40,913 nt of DNA. Origin: Deltaproteobacteria bacterium (GTDB lineage: Bacteria > Desulfobacterota > Desulfuromonadia > Desulfuromonadales > JAAYDE01). The notes beneath the pieces are model-generated. The model saw only the letters and a list, made by a program, of their open reading frames with translations. It did not search any database and was not told the origin of the DNA. The DNA lies in NCBI GenBank assembly GCA_016926265.1, contig JAFGOW010000064.1, positions 1-40,913 on the forward strand. The letters are read 5' to 3'. The position numbers and the translations under genes are program-made. How positions within the stretch are numbered: the first letter of the stretch is position 1; the number at the start of each line of letters is the position of its first letter. Shown one piece after another: positions 8,270 to 17,063 of the stretch.

Positions 8270-8364
8270 AAGGCTGTGGGGCGGTCCAGATAAGGCATCA
8301 AGGCGGAAATTCCGGAAGGGGAAGGGAAACCGGCGAGCGGGAAAACCGATTTCGGTTCTGTTGC

Positions 8365-8399
8365 GGGTGGTGTTTTTTACATCACCCACATTTTTTTTT
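8365..8399 (+). terminator. Intrinsic terminator in the leader of the polysaccharide block
   Basis: GGGTGGTG (8365-8372) pairs with CATCACCC (8380-8387) over eight positions with one G-T, around a 7-base loop, followed by nine Ts at 8391-8399. It reads on the + strand, but no + strand gene lies between it and the divergent phytase at 8143. It ends only 16 bp before the YdcF-like gene. It therefore looks like an attenuator for the downstream operon and not the end of an upstream one. A second small hairpin (AACCGA/TCGGTT, 8344-8357) precedes it. Confidence 0.65.
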
Positions 8400-8415
8400 A
8401 ACCTCAACGAAACAA

Positions 8416-9024
8416 ATGAGGTTTAGACAAGAGGCGATGAAGGTCTGGATGAGGCAAACGGTTCTGGCGGCGATCTTGTCCGGCGTTTTTCTTATGGCCC
8501 TGGGGCCGGCGTTGATTCGCCGGGATCCGATTAAGTCCGTGGATGCCGTCGTTCTTCTGCTGGGGAACGAGTCGACCAGGGTTCCGGAGGCTATGGCTTT
8601 GTTGCGGGAAGGGTGGGCGAAGACCCTTATCATTCCCGCCGAAGGGAAGGTGTTCTCCTTTTCCGGAAAGAACGGTCTCGTACCGGAGAATCGTTATTCG
8701 ATCGACGATCTTTTGCGGTCCTTGGAATCGCAAGGGGGCTACGAGTGGTACTGGGAAAATACCCATGTCGAACTCATGCTGGCCAGGGAAATCATGGGCC
8801 GGGAGAACGTGTTTTCGATTGCCGTAGTGACCTCTCCCTATCACACCAGAAGAGTCGGATTCATCCTAGATAAAGTGTTCAGGGACGGGAGAGACCCCGT
8901 CGTAATTTCGTCAAGCTTCGAGAATACATCAGGATTGTTATGGCTTTTTGAAAAACAAGAACGAAGGAATGTTTTTTTGGAATCAATTAAAAATATGTGG
9001 TTTTTTCTGTATTCAATTAGGTAA
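8416..9024 (+). CDS. YdcF/DUF218-family membrane-anchored protein
   Basis: A 202-residue protein with an N-terminal hydrophobic segment (residues about 14-32) and a periplasmic DUF218-like domain: SVDAVVLLLGNESTRVPEAM (residues about 41-60), REGWAKTLIIP, and VTSPYHTRRVGFI, the last resembling the conserved S-x-x-H-x-x-R region. Such proteins occur in envelope and polysaccharide loci, but their reaction is not settled. ATG 8416 lacks a clear ribosome site; ATG 8437 (AAGAGG just before, short spacing) is an alternative. It is the first gene after the leader terminator. Base composition falls sharply near its 3' end, where the AT-rich block begins. Confidence 0.75.
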   Translation: MRFRQEAMKVWMRQTVLAAILSGVFLMALGPALIRRDPIKSVDAVVLLLGNESTRVPEAMALLREGWAKTLIIPAEGKVFSFSGKNGLVPENRYSIDDLLRSLESQGGYEWYWENTHVELMLAREIMGRENVFSIAVVTSPYHTRRVGFILDKVFRDGRDPVVISSSFENTSGLLWLFEKQERRNVFLESIKNMWFFLYSIR

Positions 9025-9053
9025 AAAACATAAATTTTAAAAATCAATATATC

Positions 9054-10682
9054 ATGAGAATGAGTAACATGTTTATTTTTCAATCGATGTTTTTCTTCAC
9101 TATTGTATTTTTTATTATAAAAAATGTCAGTGGAGAAGAATTGAAGATCGTTAAATCTGCTCCTGAGACAATCAGAAGTGAATCAATATTTTATAGCAAT
9201 GACATTCATGGTTACCATCTTCCTTTAGCCGCGCACTGGAACACCGGTTTTTGGGGAGAACATGGATTCAATCCTGATTATCAGTTGCGGATGATTGAGC
9301 AAGGGCACTATTTGATCCCTTCCTTCTATCTTCCAGATCCGACCCGCTCCAACATGAATTTTCATTATTACGAAGCCGCCATCAGGAAAGCGGCAACGTT
9401 GAATTTACCCATATCCTTCATTTCAACTCAGTGGGAAAGATATCTATCCGACTCCCCCAATTTTTTTTCACTGCCCAGCGAGCGCAACCCCAATGTGATC
9501 GATATCAGCGGAAAGGTTGTCAACAAGGTCTCCCCCTTCGGCCCGGTGGCGGTGTGGAGAGAAATGGGGAGAAAGTGGGCTACGACACCGGTTCTGAAAA
9601 AGCTGCAGCAGTGGTATCCGGCCCCCCCTCTGGTTTTGTTCGTTTCCAACAATGAACATCGGCGGCTCGACTGGCACGAAGTGGAAAGCTCGCGGCGTTA
9701 TCTTGCGGAACACGGGAAGGGGAGGGATGGCGATTTCAAAAGGAGAGTGGTCGGGAACGGCTGGATTGAACGCTATCGGGCCCTTCAGGCCGGGCTGCGC
9801 GCCGGCCTTGATTCCGAAGTATGGCGGGAAAAAGCGTTGTTCGTCGGATTCAATGCTTTCGGAACGGGGGCCTTCGGCAGATGGCCCGGCTGGAAAAAAT
9901 ACTCCTTATATACGCCGCAGCGGATCGAGCCTTGGCCTTTGGCTTGGGATGGGGCTTCCTTGCCCTATTACGTGAACAACTGGAATGCAAGTACGGACTA
10001 TGCCGTTATGAGCCCTCAGATTGAGGCCATGAACTGGGTTTTCATGCGAGGTGAAGCCCAACGATTAAACCCTGGCTTCTGGCTTGAGCTGTCGACTTGG
10101 GATGGGCATGCGCCGACCAAGGGCAACGACAAGCGAAAGTTTTATGAACGGATGGGGCAGGTTTTCGACCCGGATCGATACGAGGGCTTCGTCCAGTTTG
10201 GGATGTGGTTGTTGCGGCCCAGAGTTGTCCGGGAGTTTCGTGACGAACGTTCATCTGTCGCCAAGGATGGTCCTTATTTCGGGGCGGTCATCTCAGCCGT
10301 AGATCGAGTTCATAACAATTCGACGTTAAGTAGATTTTGGAAGAAAGGACGTTTGGTCGCCAACCATCGGCCGGGGCATCCTTACCAAGAAAATATTCCG
10401 ATTGAATACAAGGATGCGGAGCGCTGGTTTCTTGTGGATGCGGAGTTGAATCCAAAACGTCCCTGGTCTCTTGACACAAAAATCCCCATCTATTCACTGG
10501 CATTAGTTGTCGGGGAAAAACCGAACCGGGAATGGCTCATTTATGCTCATTCACCATTGGAGGCTCGGGCCATGGTAAAAATTAGTGTCATTGATAGTTT
10601 TTCAACAACTATAGATGTCCCAACATCTGGCATTTTTTATATTTATTCAGAAAAAAATGATTCAGTATATAAAGTCACTTGA
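9054..10682 (+). CDS. Secreted protein of unknown family, possibly glycosidase-like
   Basis: A 542-residue protein with an N-terminal signal or anchor segment (about residues 5-26). The body is rich in Trp, Tyr and Phe, as in carbohydrate-active enzymes. It contains VSNNEHRRLDW (about 197-207), whose Asn-Glu pair after a hydrophobic strand recalls the acid/base position of TIM-barrel glycosidases, and later WLELSTWDGH and GFVQFGMWLLRP. The last 80 residues look like a beta domain. I do not recognise the family. Between a YdcF-like protein and a flippase, a role in trimming or releasing the polysaccharide is reasonable but unproven. Both ends are AT-rich, while the core is near 55-60 percent GC. 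Confidence 0.7.
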   Translation: MRMSNMFIFQSMFFFTIVFFIIKNVSGEELKIVKSAPETIRSESIFYSNDIHGYHLPLAAHWNTGFWGEHGFNPDYQLRMIEQGHYLIPSFYLPDPTRSNMNFHYYEAAIRKAATLNLPISFISTQWERYLSDSPNFFSLPSERNPNVIDISGKVVNKVSPFGPVAVWREMGRKWATTPVLKKLQQWYPAPPLVLFVSNNEHRRLDWHEVESSRRYLAEHGKGRDGDFKRRVVGNGWIERYRALQAGLRAGLDSEVWREKALFVGFNAFGTGAFGRWPGWKKYSLYTPQRIEPWPLAWDGASLPYYVNNWNASTDYAVMSPQIEAMNWVFMRGEAQRLNPGFWLELSTWDGHAPTKGNDKRKFYERMGQVFDPDRYEGFVQFGMWLLRPRVVREFRDERSSVAKDGPYFGAVISAVDRVHNNSTLSRFWKKGRLVANHRPGHPYQENIPIEYKDAERWFLVDAELNPKRPWSLDTKIPIYSLALVVGEKPNREWLIYAHSPLEARAMVKISVIDSFSTTIDVPTSGIFYIYSEKNDSVYKVT

Positions 10683-10719
10683 TGACAAAAGTGAAATGAC
10701 CGCTTTGAAAATTTGAGCC

Positions 10720-12084
10720 ATGTTCGACAAAATAGAATTATCAAATTCAGATAATACAATGGTTGGATGGGTGTTTTCGCGCTTGCCAGAAAATCCTTTA
10801 AAAAGGCTTCATAAATCAGAAACGGTTGTCCGTATCATGAATGGGGCTTTTTGGTCCGTGATCGGAACTCTGTCCGCTCGCGGTTTGAATATGGTCTCAA
10901 TTATAATTGTGGCTCGCATAATTGGAAGTGATAGTTTTGGAAAATTAGGAATAATTCAAAGTACAATTTTATTGTTTCAAAGTATTGCTTTGTGCGGACT
11001 TGGATTGGCAGCTACAAAATATGTGTCAGAATTCAGAAAAACAGATTTAGAAAAAACTGGCAGAATAATTTCATTTATTGAAAAGGTGTCTGTTGCGACT
11101 GGCGGAGCAATGGCTTTATTGTTTTTTCTCTGTTCACCATTTATCGCAAAAAACTTTTTAGCGGCACCTGAAATAACAGGACTATTGCAGATAAGCAGTT
11201 CGATGCTTTTTCTTGTTACATTTGAAGGAACACAAAACGGAATATTGGCAGGTTTTGAGGAATTCAGAATAATCGCCAATTTAAATTTTGTCAGTGGCCT
11301 GATCAATATTCCGTTGTTGGTTTTCTGTACTTGGTTTTATGGTTTGTCGGGAGTGGTTTTGGGAATGTTGATTTCAACTCTGATCAATTGCCTCCTTTTT
11401 TTCTGGGCTTCCAGAAGAAGAATTAGATTATCCAACATTCGGATATCTCGGAAGGATTCCGGATCTGAAAAGAAGATTTTTTGGATGTTTTGTCTGCCAT
11501 CCGTTATAGGTGGGACGGTTTTTAATTTGGGAGGCTGGTTCGGCAATGTTTTTCTGGTAAACAGCCCTGGCGGATATGGAGAAATGGGGTTTTTTAATGC
11601 GGCAAATCAATGGTTTGTGGCGCTGCTTTTTTTGCCGCGGGTTTTGATGAATGTTGCTTTACCAATTATCTCTGAACAGCTTGGTAATAACGAAGGTAAA
11701 AAATCATACAAAATTATGACAGGGTCCATAAAAATTTATTTACTTTTTGTTGTGCCGGTTGTTTTTATTCTTTCTATCGCAAGCCCCTGGATAATGGGTT
11801 TATTTGGAAACAATTTTAAACAGGCTTGGGGAACACTGGTTATGACATTGATAGCCTCAGGAATTGTTGCGGTTCAAACTCCAGCGGCACAGGTAATTAC
11901 GGCATCTGGAAAAATGTGGAAAATGATGGTTATGAATTGCAGCTGGGCAATTGTTTTTATTGCAACGTCTTTTTTTCTAATTAAATGGGGAAGCTTAGGA
12001 TTGGCGACGGGAAGGTGCCTTGCCTATCTTTTTTATGCAGGATGGTCATTCAAGTTTGCTTTTTCTATTATAAGAACTTCATAA
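10720..12084 (+). CDS. wzx: Wzx-type polysaccharide flippase (MATE-like)
   Basis: A 454-residue integral membrane protein with about 12-14 hydrophobic helices. The family start pattern is FWSVIGTLSARGLNMVSIII, followed by ARIIGSDSFGKLGIIQST. The fold and length fit polysaccharide flippases that move undecaprenyl-linked repeat units across the inner membrane. A 50-residue polar N-terminus precedes the first helix; a later start at ATG 10837 (MNGAFW) is possible. The gene is strongly AT-rich (14/60 GC at 10921-10980). Next to Wzy, WecA-like, Wzz-like and export genes, it completes a Wzx/Wzy-type pathway. The symbol is by class, not by orthology. Confidence 0.87.
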   Translation: MFDKIELSNSDNTMVGWVFSRLPENPLKRLHKSETVVRIMNGAFWSVIGTLSARGLNMVSIIIVARIIGSDSFGKLGIIQSTILLFQSIALCGLGLAATKYVSEFRKTDLEKTGRIISFIEKVSVATGGAMALLFFLCSPFIAKNFLAAPEITGLLQISSSMLFLVTFEGTQNGILAGFEEFRIIANLNFVSGLINIPLLVFCTWFYGLSGVVLGMLISTLINCLLFFWASRRRIRLSNIRISRKDSGSEKKIFWMFCLPSVIGGTVFNLGGWFGNVFLVNSPGGYGEMGFFNAANQWFVALLFLPRVLMNVALPIISEQLGNNEGKKSYKIMTGSIKIYLLFVVPVVFILSIASPWIMGLFGNNFKQAWGTLVMTLIASGIVAVQTPAAQVITASGKMWKMMVMNCSWAIVFIATSFFLIKWGSLGLATGRCLAYLFYAGWSFKFAFSIIRTS

Positions 12085-12103
12085 AAAAACAATATAGCAA
12101 ATT

Positions 12104-13462
12104 ATGTCTGAAATAATAAACAATATAATTGTCGGGTTGATCGCAATATTTTTTTTTGGATCCATTTTTATTCATGAACAATTGGCTGTTATTGCTTATT
12201 TACTGATATTTCTGCTTATCTTTTTTGGAGCTAAACAAGCGATTCAAGCTTTGTCGCTTCATTTTATTATACTTTTTTTAAATCCAGCTATATGGAGCCA
12301 ACCATCATGGCTTAACGTTATGCGATGGATTGTACTATTTTTGGCCGGAATAAGAATAATTCCTCTTCTTACAATCAAAAGCTTTGTTAGATATGTGTTT
12401 CCGCTTTTGGTATTTATGACAATGGTTATTTTTTTAAGTTATTTTGCCAGTCCATATTTTAATATTTCTGTTTTAAAGGTAGTAAATTTCGCTTTTTATG
12501 CATCTGTTGTATTGATAGCATATAACTCTCTAAAAATTGAAGAGCTTGAGCAATTGAAAAAATGGTTTATTTGTATTGGTGTTGTCATTATATTTATATC
12601 CATTCCAACGCTGGCGGTGCCTAAGATTGGATATTTTAGGAATGGAACTGGATTCCAGGGAATTTTTAATCAACCGCAATTATTCGGGACTTTTTTGACG
12701 CCAATAATTGGCTTTCTATTTTCCGATATTTTGTTAAAAGAAAACAAAACAAGAATTTTAAAAAGTATAATTTTTTTTCTTGGACTTTTATTAATATATT
12801 TTTCAAGATCCCGTACTGCATTGATGGCATTTTTGTTGTGCATGGGAATTACGGTTCTAATATCGATTTCACTTCAATCAATTGGTTTAAAAAAAATTAT
12901 TGATTCATTAAGTTCATTCAAAATTATTTTTAGGGTTGGTATTCTCCTCGTTTTTTTAGTAGCGATTTCTTTTCACCCCAGTTTTTCCGAAAAAATAGAC
13001 CAATTTTGGTTGAAAACAAGCGAGCGTGGGTCGGTCTCTGCGGCGTTTCATGAATCACGGGGGCAGGGGGTGGTCTTTTGCTGGAATCGTTTTTTGAAGA
13101 GGCCTTGGACCGGAAACGGATTTGGTATCGATGTAGCGCATAAGAATCAGCGGAACATCAAGACGTTTATGGGGATCCCCATTTCGGCCGCTGCTGAGAA
13201 AGGCTTTCTCCCGGTGGCCTTTCTGGAAGAAGTCGGGATTTTGGGCCTCCTCTTTTTCCTCCCCTTTTTGGCCTCTTTTATCTGGTCGGCCCTCTCCACC
13301 AAGGATGTCAGGCTCATGGCCGTTTTTTCCGCCTGTCTTTTCGTCAATATCGGTGAAGCGGTCTTTTTTTCCTCCGGGTCATTGGGGGGCTATCTTTGGC
13401 TATTGATGGGATTGAGCACTGCCGGAGGCTGGTCCAGGCAACAACAATCCGCTTTGTTTTAG
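12104..13462 (+). CDS. O-antigen ligase/Wzy-type polymerase membrane protein
   Basis: A 452-residue protein with about 10-12 transmembrane helices. In the middle it has GTGFQGIFNQPQLFGTFLTP followed by YFSRSRTALMAF, the pattern around the large periplasmic loop of Wzy_C/O-antigen ligase proteins, with WTGNGFGIDV in that loop. It would polymerise or ligate repeat units at the periplasmic face. With Wzx and Wzz-like proteins nearby, polymerase is more likely than ligase. The first 300 codons are very AT-rich (10/60 at 12721-12780), but from about 13010 the gene becomes GC-balanced (33/60 at 13201-13260), a change within one open frame. Confidence 0.85.
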   Translation: MSEIINNIIVGLIAIFFFGSIFIHEQLAVIAYLLIFLLIFFGAKQAIQALSLHFIILFLNPAIWSQPSWLNVMRWIVLFLAGIRIIPLLTIKSFVRYVFPLLVFMTMVIFLSYFASPYFNISVLKVVNFAFYASVVLIAYNSLKIEELEQLKKWFICIGVVIIFISIPTLAVPKIGYFRNGTGFQGIFNQPQLFGTFLTPIIGFLFSDILLKENKTRILKSIIFFLGLLLIYFSRSRTALMAFLLCMGITVLISISLQSIGLKKIIDSLSSFKIIFRVGILLVFLVAISFHPSFSEKIDQFWLKTSERGSVSAAFHESRGQGVVFCWNRFLKRPWTGNGFGIDVAHKNQRNIKTFMGIPISAAAEKGFLPVAFLEEVGILGLLFFLPFLASFIWSALSTKDVRLMAVFSACLFVNIGEAVFFSSGSLGGYLWLLMGLSTAGGWSRQQQSALF

Positions 13463-13502
13463 TTTTGACATTTAGAAACGGGTTTTTCCCCGGTCTGAAA
13501 TC

Positions 13503-14654
13503 ATGAAAAAAATCGGCGGCATAGGAGTGAAGTTTTTCAATTACGGCACTGTGTTGCAGCTATTCGCCGTCCAAGAGGCGGTAAGGAGTTTAGGCTATAA
13601 ATACGAAGTAATTGATTATGCTCCATCTCATCCGGCCCATGAGAATCTGGTCCAAAGAGTTATCCGACGTGTTCCCGAGTTTATTAGAAACCCATCCGAT
13701 GCCGCTCAAGCCCTTTTTTTAAAGGGAGTCATGCGGCATCCGGGACGATCCAAAAAATTTAGAAACTTCTTACAGAATCATCTTCAGATCGGTGGAAAAA
13801 TTTTCCGGTCCTGTGGTGACCTCCGATCGGATTTGCCATCGTACGATGCATTCCTCTGCGGTAGCGACCAGATCTGGAACCCGCGCTGTTATGGGAATGA
13901 CCCCACCTTTTTTTTGGCGTTTGCCCCCCCGTGCCAAAGAGTTTCCTACGCTCCCAGCATCGGTTTATCGAGCATTCCGGATCATCATAAGAAAGCAATG
14001 AAAGATCTTCTCGATGGGGTGGCGCATCTGTCCGTCAGGGAAAAGAGGGGTGCTCAGATAATCAAAGAATTGACCGGAAGAGAGGCAAAGGTAGTTCTCG
14101 ACCCGACGTTGCTGCTGACACCAGAAAAATGGTCTGAAATTGCATCACCATGGAATCGCAATGGTTCTTACATTTTTTGTTATTTTTTAGAATCTGATTT
14201 TTATTCAAGAAAAATTGTATCTCAACTAGCTCGACAAATGAATTATGATGTTGTTTTTCTATTATTAAATTATCGTGATCTATTCAATAATTCAATTATT
14301 AAAAAAATTGATGTCGGTCCAGAAGAATTTCTTGGTTTAATAAAAAATGCATCTCTTGTATGCACTGACTCTTTTCATGCAACTGTTTTTTCAATTTTAT
14401 TTAAAAAGCCATTTTATGCTTTTCGGCGGTACCTTGGAAATGCTCCAGGGCAGACTTTTTCCAGGATAGAAAATCTTCTTGATACCGTCAACTTGTCTTC
14501 ACAGATAATTGGAAAAGATATGAAAATTCCGAATGATCCACTTATAATCGATTTTTGTAATGCCAATAGAAGTCTGAATGCAGAAATAAAAACTTCCATG
14601 GAATATTTAAAAAACGCACTCAGGTCGGCAACTGGCGAAAAAGGCGATGAATAA
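13503..14654 (+). CDS. Polysaccharide pyruvyltransferase family protein
   Basis: A 383-residue protein of the CsaB/WcaK family, which transfers pyruvyl groups as ketals onto sugars of surface polysaccharides. The start MKKIGGIGVKFFNYGTVLQL and the following CGSDQIWNPRCYG (about residues 119-131) are hallmarks, as is the C-terminal SLVCTDSFHATVFSILFKKP. It overlaps the next gene by 8 bp (stop 14654, start 14647); the FrhB-like neighbour is its usual companion in capsule clusters. The N-terminal half is about 53 percent GC and the C-terminal third about 23 percent on the lines I counted. Confidence 0.88.
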   Translation: MKKIGGIGVKFFNYGTVLQLFAVQEAVRSLGYKYEVIDYAPSHPAHENLVQRVIRRVPEFIRNPSDAAQALFLKGVMRHPGRSKKFRNFLQNHLQIGGKIFRSCGDLRSDLPSYDAFLCGSDQIWNPRCYGNDPTFFLAFAPPCQRVSYAPSIGLSSIPDHHKKAMKDLLDGVAHLSVREKRGAQIIKELTGREAKVVLDPTLLLTPEKWSEIASPWNRNGSYIFCYFLESDFYSRKIVSQLARQMNYDVVFLLLNYRDLFNNSIIKKIDVGPEEFLGLIKNASLVCTDSFHATVFSILFKKPFYAFRRYLGNAPGQTFSRIENLLDTVNLSSQIIGKDMKIPNDPLIIDFCNANRSLNAEIKTSMEYLKNALRSATGEKGDE

Positions 14655-15828
14655 ACTTGATTTTATTAAATGCACCGGATGTGCCGCCTGTATGAATGTT
14701 TGCCCTCATGGCGCAATTGTTATGAGGGAAGACCTCGAAGGTTTTGAATACCCTTTTATCCAGGAAAACAAATGCCAGGAGTGCGGACTCTGCAAAAGAA
14801 TTTGCCCCGTTTTGTCCCATGATCGCTTACCGTATTTTCGCAACATACCTGATGTTTTTGCTGCCTGGAATCGCGATCCGGAAATCCGCCTCCAGAGCTC
14901 TTCCGGGGGAGCGTTTTCGGCTTTCGCATCCTATTTTTTAAATCAGGGCGGAATAGTCTTCGGCGCTGCTTTCGACAAAGATTTTTTCCTTTACCATAAA
15001 TCGATTGACTCTGAAAGTCATTTGGATGAATTGAGGAGATCAAAATATCTTCAAAGCCGCATTGGCTATAGCTTCAAAAAAATTAAAAAAATTATTGAAC
15101 AAGGTAAAAAAGTATTGTTTGTGGGAACTCCGTGCCAAACTGCTGGACTACATTCGTATTTTGGGAAAGATCATGAAAATCTTGTTTCCTGCGCCTTAGT
15201 GTGTCTTGGGGTTCCTTCCCAAAAAGTTTTTCAAAAATATCTTGATTATCTCCAAAAAAATTATTTTGATTCAATTTTTTCATATTCTTTTAGAGATAAA
15301 CGAAGTGGATGGGCCTGCAATGAAGCAATCAGGATGGCTAATGGCCAAGAGATTGTAAGAGAAGAAAAAAATCAAATTTTACCTTCGTTTTATCATGCCT
15401 TTTCTCAAAAAGTTCTTTTGTCCAGGCCTTGCTGCTATTCGTGCCCATTTAAGGGACTACCCGGTTATGCCGATATTATCCTCGGAGATTTTTGGAGCAT
15501 TCGGTGGCAGGAACCCGACTGGGATGATGGCAAGGGCACTTCCATGGTTTTGGTGAATTCCGATAGAGGAGAAAAGCTGTTAAATGATTCGGAGCAATAT
15601 CTTTTGAAAAAACCCTGTCCTTTTCGATACGTTCAATTTAACGGAAACTTGATGCGCCCAGCGCGCCTTCCTAAAGACAGAGCCAGGTTTTTCGCCGATC
15701 TCGATCAAGTTCCCTTCGATGAATTGATGGATCAGTACATGAGGCCCCCGCGCGGTTTCCGTGCATTTTTGAAAAATGCCGAGAAGGCCTTGAAAATTGG
15801 CCTTAAAAAAGCGCTCGGCAGACTGTAA
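14647..15828 (+). CDS. F420 hydrogenase beta-subunit-like (FrhB) iron-sulfur protein
   Basis: A 393-residue protein with two N-terminal 4Fe-4S ferredoxin motifs: Cys9, 12, 15, 19 (CTGCAACMNVCP) and Cys43, 46, 49, 53 (CQECGLCKRICP). These are followed by an FrhB_FdhB domain containing SSSGGAFSAFASYF and VLFVGTPCQTAGL and further cysteines (CCYSCPFK). Proteins of this family sit beside pyruvyltransferases in many polysaccharide clusters, where they are thought to reduce a sugar or pyruvyl intermediate. A true F420 role is not implied. It overlaps the pyruvyltransferase by 8 bp. The middle (about 15040-15420) is AT-rich while both ends are balanced. Confidence 0.88.
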   Translation: MNKLDFIKCTGCAACMNVCPHGAIVMREDLEGFEYPFIQENKCQECGLCKRICPVLSHDRLPYFRNIPDVFAAWNRDPEIRLQSSSGGAFSAFASYFLNQGGIVFGAAFDKDFFLYHKSIDSESHLDELRRSKYLQSRIGYSFKKIKKIIEQGKKVLFVGTPCQTAGLHSYFGKDHENLVSCALVCLGVPSQKVFQKYLDYLQKNYFDSIFSYSFRDKRSGWACNEAIRMANGQEIVREEKNQILPSFYHAFSQKVLLSRPCCYSCPFKGLPGYADIILGDFWSIRWQEPDWDDGKGTSMVLVNSDRGEKLLNDSEQYLLKKPCPFRYVQFNGNLMRPARLPKDRARFFADLDQVPFDELMDQYMRPPRGFRAFLKNAEKALKIGLKKALGRL

Positions 15829-15855
15829 CCGGCAGAGAGCGACGAGCCCGTTCAC

Positions 15856-17061
15856 ATGGCAGGAAAAATCACCATCCTCCTTCCCGTTGAATACTACCAG
15901 CCCGCTTTCAGGGCGGGTGGCCCGGTGAGAACCTTGGCCGGGATCGTGGAACATCTCGGGAAGGAATTCGATTTCAAAATCATCACCCGCAACTGGGATC
16001 TGGGCGAAACCCAACCTTTTGCGGCCACTCAGCCCGATCGCTGGAACTTGGTTGGAAATGCTCTGGTCTTCTATCTATCCCCGCCCAACTGCAATGGCAA
16101 GAGGTTGCGGGCCTTGGTTAATGAAACTCCGCATCATCTCATGTACCTCAACAGCTTCTGGTCCGGATTGTTTTCCGTCAGCCTTCTTTGGGCGCGGCGA
16201 TTCCAACGGATCGAGCAAAAGCCGGTGCTGATGGCGCCCCGGGGGGAACTGGCCCCCGAGGCGCTCAGCCACAAAAAAATTAAAAAGACTCTTTATTTAC
16301 ATGCTTCCAGATGTTTGCGTCTGTGCCAGGGAATTTCCTGGCAGGGGTCGAATGCCCAGGAAACATCCCAGATTCGGGCTTTCATCGAAAAATGGATCGA
16401 TTCCGCACCGCAGTCGGCGATTCATACCGCCATCGATCTCCGTCCCGCTCCGGATTGCGTGATTCGGGCAAAAACGGGAAAACATCCCGGATTTCTGCGC
16501 CTGGTCTTCCTGGCGCGGATTCACCCCATCAAACAGCTGGATCTGGCCCTGAAGATCCTCGGCCAGGTGAAAGGCGACGTTTATTTTGGGATCTATGGCC
16601 CCATCGAGCCTGGCAGCGAGGCCTACTGGGAAAAGTGCCGAGGGTTGATCCGGTCTTTGCCGGCCAATGTCACGGCGGAATACAAAGGAACCTTGGCGGC
16701 GGCCCAAGTGGTGGAGGAGCTGCACGGTTATCACGCGTTTCTGATGCCCAGCAAAACCGAAAATTATGGGCATTCGATTGCCGAGGCCCTTGAAGCCGGA
16801 TGTCCGGTGGTCATCAGCGACCAAACCCCATGGCGCCACTTGGCCGAAAAGGGAGTGGGGTGGGACCTTCCCCTCCATCAACCGGATCTGTTCGTAGAAG
16901 CCCTTCAGAAACTGGTGGACATGGAAGATCGGAAATATCAGGAGAGATCCGTGGCCTGCCGGGAATATGCCGGAACGGCAACCAATTCTCCCGAAGTGAT
17001 CGCGGTTTACCGGCAGATGTTTCTGCAAGCGGCAGGGGCATCCGGTTCGAGGAGTCATTGA
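15856..17061 (+). CDS. Glycosyltransferase family 4 protein
   Basis: A 401-residue GT-B fold transferase. The N-terminal domain has YQPAFRAGGPVRTLAGIVEH (the usual acceptor-side Gly-rich loop). The C-terminal Glycos_transf_1 domain starts near residue 210 with RLVFLARIHPIKQLDLAL and has PSKTENYGHSIAEALEAGCP, which holds the ExxxxxxxE nucleotide-sugar motif. It would add one sugar to the lipid-linked repeat unit in the cytoplasm; donor and linkage are unknown. Here base composition returns to GC-rich. It ends 2 bp before the WbuB-like start. Confidence 0.9.
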   Translation: MAGKITILLPVEYYQPAFRAGGPVRTLAGIVEHLGKEFDFKIITRNWDLGETQPFAATQPDRWNLVGNALVFYLSPPNCNGKRLRALVNETPHHLMYLNSFWSGLFSVSLLWARRFQRIEQKPVLMAPRGELAPEALSHKKIKKTLYLHASRCLRLCQGISWQGSNAQETSQIRAFIEKWIDSAPQSAIHTAIDLRPAPDCVIRAKTGKHPGFLRLVFLARIHPIKQLDLALKILGQVKGDVYFGIYGPIEPGSEAYWEKCRGLIRSLPANVTAEYKGTLAAAQVVEELHGYHAFLMPSKTENYGHSIAEALEAGCPVVISDQTPWRHLAEKGVGWDLPLHQPDLFVEALQKLVDMEDRKYQERSVACREYAGTATNSPEVIAVYRQMFLQAAGASGSRSH

Positions 17062-17063
17062 CG

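Larger units (their letters stand above)
8950..15800. other. AT-rich, compositionally mosaic block within a GC-rich locus
   Basis: The flanks are about two-thirds GC (hand count 40/60 at 20281-20340). Inside this block it falls to 14/60 at 10921-10980, 10/60 at 12721-12780 and 14/60 at 14281-14340. The drop is patchy: 36/60 at 10081-10140, 33/60 at 13201-13260 and 32/60 at 13861-13920. Several changes occur inside single genes. The block holds the unknown secreted protein, flippase, polymerase, pyruvyltransferase and FrhB-like genes. It looks like an acquired and recombined polysaccharide cassette. No insertion sequence, integrase or tRNA target is visible at its edges. Confidence 0.75.

Noticed and set aside
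8278-8300. Possible ops/JUMPstart element at GGGGCGGTCCAG
   Set aside because: It matches only the first six bases of GGCGGTAG and lacks the rest of the element.
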